Assembly: GCF_905220365.1 (NCBI RefSeq)
Contig: NC_061136.1
Coordinates: 13,371,702-13,435,701 of the forward strand
DNA from: Vanessa cardui
Lineage: Eukaryota > Arthropoda > Insecta > Lepidoptera > Nymphalidae
Direction of reading: 5' to 3'
Length of the DNA: 64,000 nt
Below the pieces are notes generated by a model, which saw nothing but the letters and a program-made list of their open reading frames with translations, was not told the DNA's origin and made no database searches. The position numbers were made by a program, and so were the translations under genes. This document shows, piece after piece, positions 60,101 through 64,000 of the stretch. The first letter of the stretch is position 1; each line of letters starts with the position of its first letter.

Positions 60101-63100
60101 GTTGTTGTTGTTGTCGAATTAATTGAATGTAAGCCAATTAACATTGTGTTATTAAATAATAACAAACGTCTGTTTCGCTGAAATACTCATTGCTAATTTC
60201 GTTTTCTAGCGAACACAATAACGACTTCAAGTAATATTTTAAACGATCAAAACAATCGTAGCGGAAAATAACTCGAACTGTCAATGTCAAAGATACATTT
60301 CGTAGGTTGTTTTACGAGAGTGAAGTTAATTCCTAGGTCAAATTGACTATAACTTTGATACTCGGCTTTTACGAAGACCGTTAAACAAGAAAGTAGTTTG
60401 TTTGTTGTTATGTCTCTAATAATTGTACGTAGATTTAAACTGTTGGCACAGTGGCATATTTAGGTATGTTGTGTCTATGAATTGTCTGTTATTTCTTTTT
60501 ATTTGTATTTTTTTTTATATATAATTTGTAGTGACTTCGTGAAAAGGGACGAAAGTGTGTAATAAAAAGCCGTGGAAATCTATTTATATATTTGTATAAA
60601 AATGACACTCATACGGTATACAATGAAACATTACACGACCTTGAAATTGTACATTAATAGTCCCCAAAATTATTCAATTCACAATGCCGTGCTATGTCAC
60701 TTTATTTCTGTAAATAATATAGACTTTAGTTAAATGTTTTAAAGTTTAAAATAGTTTTTTTGCACAAATAAACCGTAAATAAAATCAAAACACTATTGTT
60801 AACTTATTAGCACTGGCACTTGAAGGCAGCTTGGTTTCAAATAAGAAAAAACAAAAAAAAAAGAAACAAAAAATAAATTTTTCGTTTTTAAATATGTACA
60901 ATACATAAAATGAGCACTAAGTTACAATTTGTAATGTTGCCTGTATCATAGACTAGATAAATATTAATAAATAAATTTAACAAATTAAATTAAATTTATT
61001 TATTAATATTGTAAATTTATTCATTAATATATATAAATATATTTATTAATATTTATCAAGTCTGATGCTTCATTACATTACAATTCACAATTTCTACGGC
61101 TGAATTTTCCCATCTCTATTTAACTTCTGGTCGTTACAACGAAGGACAGCCCCTCCCTTGCGCGGGCTTTGACAAATTACTATAAATAGCGTCTATTTTC
61201 ATTAACTGTGACTTTGTATAATTGGCTATTACGTGTAAATATTAAATTGATTTTAATGTTATAATATACTAGCAGTCCGCCTCAACTACGCACGGGTGCA
61301 ATGCAAATGCAAAATTTAGTATCACTAAATATACTACAGAATGTGTTTTTACGACATCACTGTAGAAACCTCTAAAATTTTCAATATTTCTCTACTATAT
61401 TTTTGTTCGATTTGCTATCGAAACGCTTGGCCCTTGGAGTAGTGGACAAACAAGCGGACAAAGAGCGGTAAGCGACTTCGTTTTACACTATGTAATAATG
61501 ATTTGAGTGCATGTAATATCAATTGTTTACATGTGTGAGTTTACAGTTTAAAGTTGATGAATGTAATGCGAGCTGTGTTGGAATAACCCACACATGCGTA
61601 TAACGTCAAATATTATCGTTATAACGGATAGGCAAGTTCGCTGAAATGTCAATCAGACTAACTGCGATAATGTCAGTTTAAAAATTAACAAATCTGCTGA
61701 GTAAAGATGTAACTTTAATACTTGCAGCTCTCCTTGTATACCGAATTTGTTTTACTGACGAAAGTTACTAGACATAACATTTTTATCTAAATCGACTTTT
61801 ATGCCGCCGCCGACTCGCTCCGCAGAAGACGACCGGGGAGGAGAAAAAGGCGCTACGCGCACCTTCTCCCCCCGCCTCAATAGGCGCCGCAGGGACCAGG
61901 CAGCGTCCCAGTACCCCAGGAATTCCCCCTAGGAGTTGGAGGCCCGCATAGGCGGGCCGACCGTCAGGGCGTCACGGTAGCATGCGTAAGCGATCCCGTG
62001 GCGTCCGCCGAAAGACGCAGTGGGTACCGCTGGTTTTTTAGTGGGTAAACCCGGCGTACTTGGGCGCACTAGACTCCGGGGAGTCCCCCCCCCCCACTTT
62101 CCATCACGTGGGGGAAGCGCGTAAAGCGTTTTTCCAGCGAGAAAAAAAAAGGCTAACAAGTGTATGTGTATATGTGTGTTATGGGCTTTAATTCGTCACA
62201 ATTTTATTGTCTATGATTAATATTATTAATAATACAAATTAATTTATTATTATATATTTTTAAAAAGTACCTATTAAAACTTACCTTTTTTATCCTAAAT
62301 TAAAAATGTTCTTAATAGATAAACACTCAAGGTTTTTTACTTATATTCCATTTTTCTTTTCACGTACCTAAGTGTGAAACCCATGCTAATACATATACAA
62401 TGTTTTTTCTATATTTCAAGAAAGGCGAACTGGCAAATAGGCCTCCACCAATAAAGATCAGAATTATTAAGCTTAAGCTATTTTTAAAAATTGCAAGTCT
62501 TAGTATTATTTACATATAAATCTGAGGTTGTACAGTTCATTTGAAATCAGCATATTAGTAAGTATTGTATATATATTTTTAATATGATTATATCATGTAT
62601 ATATATTTGATTGATAAAATAGTGAAACTACTATCATAATGGTTCTTCTCTGTAGAATATAAACTCCGGTAGCTCTACATAATAAACTTGTATAATGTAG
62701 TTTTTTGCTTATTTCTACAATTATGTAAAACGGGTTATTTACCATGATTTTACTTTTGTTTGGTGGAGCTTGATACTTCAACATTATCAACGAATGTTTT
62801 GTTCACGAGATTCATAAATATCCCGTTTTAAATACTTGTAGTAATAAAAAATAACCATGTTAATTTAAAATCTTAATAAGAGCATATGTATAGATGCATA
62901 GAGATTTGTCAACATTTGAACTTTTAAAAATCCGCCCTGTTTTGACTGTTTTAACAACATAAGACTACAGACAAATCTATAATCTATTATGTGTAATTCA
63001 TAAAATTGCTTGAATTAAAGTAAAAAGGTACAAAGGTCGAACTCACCGGCGTGATGCAGCGCCGTCTCAAAGGGCGCTCGCTGCAGGCGCTCTTTCCTCT
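36113..63100 (-). CDS. SV2-like MFS transporter 3, 5' partial
   Basis: Eleven exons in transcript order: 63100-63047, 43688-43527, 43011-42867, 42641-42502, 41109-40862, 40433-40234, 39756-39630, 38653-38521, 37922-37763, 37243-37116 and 36171-36113 (TAA at 36115-36113). That is 517 full codons plus two bases of one before; all GT-AG. The first visible exon carries PFETALHHAGYG, the block that precedes TM1, so only a short N terminus is missing; no start exon was found in 63104-64000. Counting from the first full codon, motif A is GNLADARGRRK at 81-91, TSWRVF at 190-195 and PESPR at 214-218. The TM6-TM7 loop is longer than in its paralogs and has an acidic run (GEEEE at 259-263). The sequence is the most diverged of the three (FPTKVAATAM replaces PTSYRGM). 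An AATAAA lies at 36077-36072. Substrate unknown. The first visible intron is 19.4 kb. Confidence 0.88.
36390..36690 (+). repeat. SINE-A, full length
   Basis: Head slightly damaged (AGTCCAGGTTAAAACGCG), B box GGGTTCAAAACC, complete body, TTACTTTACTTTA tail. In the last intron but one of transporter 3 or just inside its 3' part, antisense. Confidence 0.8.
38165..38372 (+). repeat. Repeat B, diverged, with hairpin
   Basis: Keeps GTAAGAAATGTAAACCATTC and TGATATGTTATGTC-like words of repeat B. In it, GGACCGCCTGA (38196-38206) pairs with 38213-38223. Confidence 0.5.
39052..39260 (-). repeat. Repeat C split by repeat B piece
   Basis: Repeat C begins at 39052 (CAAAATCAAAATAAACTTTA), stops at about 39078, and resumes near 39172 with the expected next words (TTTTGAATCG, later AAGCTACCACCGGT). 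The ~92 bases between (39079-39170) are a repeat B middle section on the plus strand (GGAACTAAGATGTGATGTCC). Confidence 0.65.
39757..39783. repeat. (ACATATA)n short tandem repeat
   Basis: Three to four units of ACATATA, directly next to the splice acceptor of the transporter 3 exon starting at 39756. Confidence 0.7.
40478..40735 (+). repeat. Repeat B, diverged, full span
   Basis: Corresponds over its length to the 29641 copy but with many changes (GGGCTACATAATGGTAAG, GAACTAAGATGTTTTATG). In a transporter 3 intron. Confidence 0.55.
41300..41420 (-). repeat. SINE-J relative
   Basis: Aligns with 24496-24622: GGACGAAAATAGTCTGGATG and GAATCCTGCATCTTTTTA, then an eroded tRNA-like head near 41405. 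Confidence 0.4.
41588..41835. repeat. Element H, left part
   Basis: Matches 8035-8245 (ATGATCGTAAATCGACGTTT and AGGAGGACTCTAAAAAATAT). The right end is missing. Confidence 0.5.
41936..42122 (+). repeat. Repeat K
   Basis: Starts ACTAGCTGTTACTAGCGG, has AAAAAGTAGCCTATATCC and CCAAATTTCAT, and ends with GACAGACAGACAGAC and ACTTTCACATTTATAATA. Same order as at 58615-58805. Confidence 0.55.
43105..43195 (-). repeat. Repeat B fragment
   Basis: Complement of the middle section (GGTTTGAAAGGTAAGTGAGC, GACATAAGGAACATAACG). Confidence 0.5.
44178..44477. mobile_element. MITE-D copy 5
   Basis: Ends TATAGTACGACACAAATTAC and CTCAGTTGTGTCGTACTATA. The interior runs in the same orientation as copy 3. In the long transporter 3 intron, 80 bases from the mariner. 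Confidence 0.75.
44558..45838 (-). mobile_element. mariner transposon, one stop from intact
   Basis: About 1.28 kb. Inverted ends TAGGTTGGGGAAAAAGAAAT (left) and, from the right, TAGGTTGGGGAAAAATCCAT: ~28 bp arms differing by a two-base gap. The transposase gene is on the minus strand. In the long first visible intron of transporter 3, same strand as that gene. Confidence 0.9.
44634..45659 (-). pseudogene. mariner transposase, premature stop
   Basis: Starts at the ATG at 45659 (MEVNKEKIRYILQFF). Residues 1-109 hold the DNA-binding region with paired helix-turn-helix units: ASQAAENVN, then RSGIFDVKDAPRTGRP and SIAQELKIDHKTVLNHL. A TAA at 45332-45330 interrupts, and the same frame continues six codons later through VPHQLTPKNM to the natural end at 44634. 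Counting from the codon at 45311, the catalytic triad is D37 (VTGDKKW), D129 (HQDN) and D164 (PDLAPSDYHLF), with 34 residues between the last two: DD34D. Family length is about 345 aa; this is 341 codons with the stop. The enzyme cuts and pastes the element at TA sites. As it stands only the N-terminal part would be made. Confidence 0.9.
45931..45968. other. Perfect 14 bp hairpin
   Basis: GAACTTCCAAAGGC pairs with 45955-45968 around a G-rich loop (ACGGGACGGG). About 90 bases beyond the mariner. Confidence 0.65.
46150..46385 (+). repeat. Repeat C, forward copy
   Basis: Forward LINE 3' end: CCTGTTGACTTCCAAGCAGG, CCGAACCGGTGG, then GAATAAAGTTTATTTTGATT as the terminus. Confidence 0.7.
47904..48015 (+). 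repeat. SINE-I fragment
   Basis: Head half only: CGACCTCCGTGGTCGAGTAG, GTACACCGGTTTTAATGGGT, then GTAGAAAAAGTTCAG. Confidence 0.6.
48427..48752 (+). repeat. Repeat B with internal duplication
   Basis: Complete ends, but the word AAGAAATATTAACTATTT occurs twice plus a partial third (48510-48606), making it longer than other copies. Part of the 3' half (about 40 bases before CCATACCCAGGCG) is missing. Confidence 0.75.
49433..49474. repeat. (CTATA)n microsatellite
   Basis: About eight units of a five-base repeat, ACTAT. Confidence 0.9.
50984..51158. repeat. Direct repeat of ~39 bp
   Basis: ATACTAATTCCACAAAGTAC followed by a similar AGCAAATGTATTGTC stretch occurs at 50984 and again at 51122, about 136 bases apart, with a few differences. 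Confidence 0.6.
51515..51700 (-). pseudogene. Reverse transcriptase fragment
   Basis: The minus strand reads SGVPQGSILSPLLFFNFIDG, the conserved block 4 region of a non-LTR reverse transcriptase, with adjacent leucine-rich sequence. No YADD or other block is close by, so it is a short relic. Confidence 0.7.
51877..52012 (+). repeat. Repeat B, internally deleted
   Basis: The start (TTTTTTTATGGTATA) is joined directly to the 3' half (AATCGCCCTTCAAACTGG to CCCTACCACCAAG), with ~160 bases lost. Confidence 0.75.
53875..54142 (+). repeat. Repeat B, 3' truncated
   Basis: Well-preserved copy that stops at ACCCAGACGGG, before the terminal CACAAAGCCC block. Confidence 0.8.
54896..55053. mobile_element. 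Tc1-like MITE, copy 2
   Basis: TACAGTCGGGGTAAGAAAAG start as at 1036, shared AAGATCTATTTTCGTGTGC and GAAAACTGACGAAGGTTTTC blocks, and an end reading CAGTGAGCGGAGTAAGAAAA from the other side. About 45 bp shorter than copy 1. Confidence 0.65.
55985..56286 (-). repeat. Repeat B, rearranged
   Basis: Complement copy (GTGTCTGGGTAGGTACCATC to CCCGATCGCCCGCC), with an extra partly duplicated section at 56055-56110. It abuts a hairpin at 56298-56339. Confidence 0.6.
56298..56339. other. Perfect 17 bp AT-rich hairpin
   Basis: TACAAAATATATAGATA pairs with 56323-56339 around an 8-base loop. Confidence 0.65.
57108..57412 (-). repeat. SINE-A, full length
   Basis: Minus copy with a GTT tail at 57118-57133, a body, and a tRNA-like head at the 57412 side (complement of GTTTGAACCCGCAATC). 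Confidence 0.8.
57772..57945 (+). repeat. Repeat L copy 2
   Basis: Shares GTGCTCGCGACTTGG, CAGTGAAAGTCTCGTCG and the ATTAGCCGTAAAAAACAGAC end with 34548-34715. Confidence 0.5.
58085..58268 (+). pseudogene. RTE-like LINE 3' relic, copy 2
   Basis: Open frame ending RGRRLPRKRWMDCVKDNMV, then SDREVWKEKTCCADLK and a stop at 58240. This is the usual C terminus of RTE polyproteins. A GGATAAGGGCAGATGGATGA tail follows. Only the last ~60 codons are present. Confidence 0.65.
58380..58565. other. GC-richer stretch with a CRE palindrome
   Basis: Less AT-rich than the intron around it and contains TGACGTCA at 58504-58511. No coding frame. It could be regulatory or an old repeat. Confidence 0.3.
58615..58805 (+). 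repeat. Repeat K
   Basis: Starts ACTAGAAGTCACCCCCGG, has AAAAAAGTAGCCTATGTCC and CCAAATTTCATCAAATTA, ends GAGTTACTTTCACTTTTATA. It is followed directly by repeat C. Confidence 0.55.
58805..59070 (-). repeat. Repeat C
   Basis: Reverse LINE 3' end from CAAATCAAAATAAATTTTAT to the TTTTTATCATCTATAAAATC block. Confidence 0.7.
59852..60117 (+). repeat. SINE-A, internally shortened
   Basis: Head GATGGACCAGTGTTTAGAAC, a deletion of the CTCGTGCTCGGCGG region, then a body ending in TGTTGTTGTTGTTGTTG. Confidence 0.8.
61267..61497 (+). repeat. Repeat F
   Basis: TACTAGCAGTCCGCCTCAAC and CGCACGGGTGCAATGC at the start, GTTTTACACTATGTAA at the end, with about 45 bases fewer than the 11575 copy. Confidence 0.6.
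61800..62150 (+). mobile_element. GC-rich retroelement 3' end with poly(A)
   Basis: A block far richer in G and C than its surroundings, ending in a run of nine A at about 62142-62150. It begins with a short open stretch (PPPTRSAEDDRGGEKGATR) that stops at about 61932, then a structured 3' UTR-like part with a run of 13 C near 62086-62098. The layout fits a 5'-truncated non-LTR retrotransposon (Jockey or R1 type). No target duplication was identified. Confidence 0.5.
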
Positions 63101-63419
63101 CTGCCAATAACACACAAATAGATTAGATACGTGTCGAAACTTGCCAAGTTCGTTCAGAATCTTGTTTACATACGATTAATTGAACTCGTTTGATAATAAT
63201 GCGACGGTAAAATTTATTTGAGGTCCCATATAAAAGGCAATTTCTTAGCATAAGTAACTCAATAAAAACTCGAACTAATTAAAATTAGTTTACGTATATT
63301 TAAACTTTAACTGTTTTGCTTGTTCTTTACTATTGAGTGTAATTATAATTGGTTACCCAGATAACGAAATAAATAAAAAAAAAATGAAAACATAGGTATT
63401 AAAACATACTTCTAGACTT

Positions 63420-63605
63420 TCAGGTAGGATAGATTACATAAATATATAATTGTTATTAACTCACATGACTGTATTTTTGAATGATGAAAAAAAGTAACTA
63501 CTGAGTTTCTTCTAGTTCTACTTTCCGAACCGGTGGTGGCTTCATTTAATAGTTAATTAGTTTCAAAAGCCAACTTGTATAAGGTATATTTTGATTTTTT
63601 TTTAT
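63420..63605 (+). repeat. Repeat C, forward copy
   Basis: CTACTGAGTTTCTTCTAGTT, CCGAACCGGTGGTGGCTTC, and a terminus TATATTTTGATTTTTTTTT. Upstream of the first visible exon of transporter 3. Confidence 0.6.
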
Positions 63606-64000
63606 TAAAAGTATTGAAGAAATCCCGAAGCTTATTTATTTGTTAATTATACATAAATGTTATCGGTAACTTATTATTGCAGATCTAGTGTATAGGACAT
63701 TGGTGGAATCAGTGACGAGTTCGAGTCCCATTTTATTCAATGTGGAAGGATTTGTAAACACAAGTTATATTTAAAAGATTAGGAAGACCGTAATACACGC
63801 TAAAATTAACTGATGTGTTTGATATATCATTATATGTAAAATAAAAAGATATGAATCCAATCACTATGCAAACATTTCGTGAATAAATGCTGAAGTGAGT
63901 TTAATAATAGCTGAAGATTATCTTCGCTTTGTTTGAATTCGTATTCCGAATCCACATCGATAAATGAACTAATGGTCGCCTGCGGCTTTGCTCATATTAT

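Noticed and set aside
61929..62159. Minus-strand frame of 76 codons in the GC-rich island
   Set aside because: Antisense to a probable retroelement 3' end; GC-rich DNA has few stops by chance.
63941..64000. Possible start exon of transporter 3 (a minus-strand ATG near the right edge)
   Set aside because: The frame stops after eight codons and the text resembles a repeat end; no donor is in phase with the exon at 63100.

Overview
The window is nuclear DNA from an insect, almost certainly a lepidopteran and probably a nymphalid-type butterfly. It is AT-rich, its genes are interrupted by GT-AG introns, and it is crowded with repeats of the kinds seen in butterfly genomes: tRNA-headed SINEs resembling the Metulj type of Heliconius, mariner elements, TA-flanked MITEs, and CR1/Jockey-like and RTE-like LINE pieces. 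The species assignment rests on remembered repeat types and was not searched.

The host genes form a cluster of related membrane transporters of the major facilitator superfamily, in the SV2-like (synaptic vesicle glycoprotein 2 / SLC22-related) branch. Three lie head-to-tail on the minus strand: transporter 1 (1940-18220, 11 exons, 516 aa), transporter 2 (24787-32904, 10 exons, 518 aa) and transporter 3 (36113-63100, 11 exons seen, 5' end outside the window, at least 517 aa). A fourth copy on the plus strand ends at 514, so only its last exon and the end of the one before are visible; it converges on transporter 1. I assembled the exons by hand from homologous blocks and splice sites. Every junction keeps the reading frame, and most exon lengths and phases are shared among paralogs. 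They differ at one place: transporter 1 and transporter 3 have an intron at slightly different positions, and transporter 2 has none there.

The rest is mostly mobile DNA. Between transporters 1 and 2 sits a non-LTR retrotransposon with an uninterrupted 992-codon endonuclease/reverse-transcriptase frame (20026-23004). The 19.4 kb first visible intron of transporter 3 holds a near-complete DD34D mariner (44558-45838) broken by one in-frame stop. The 10.2 kb first intron of transporter 1 holds a deleted mariner relative (12860-13467). Other families present in several copies are a ~300 bp tRNA-derived SINE (13 copies), a ~295 bp element ending in CCCTACCACCAAG (12 copies or pieces), a MITE with ends like TATAGTACGACACAA (5 copies), a LINE 3' end (7 copies), and smaller families. 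Several short perfect hairpins stand out.

No CRISPR array, operon, rRNA or functional tRNA gene was seen. Nothing here looks like a new defence or metabolic system. The strongest points are the transporter cluster and its intron changes, the nearly intact transposons, and the unnamed MITE families. Stretches not listed below (notably 1240-1930, 8840-9680, 18225-19300, 23370-24480, 33600-34540, 46390-47900, 49100-50980 and 52350-53870) are AT-rich and showed no gene or repeat I could recognise.
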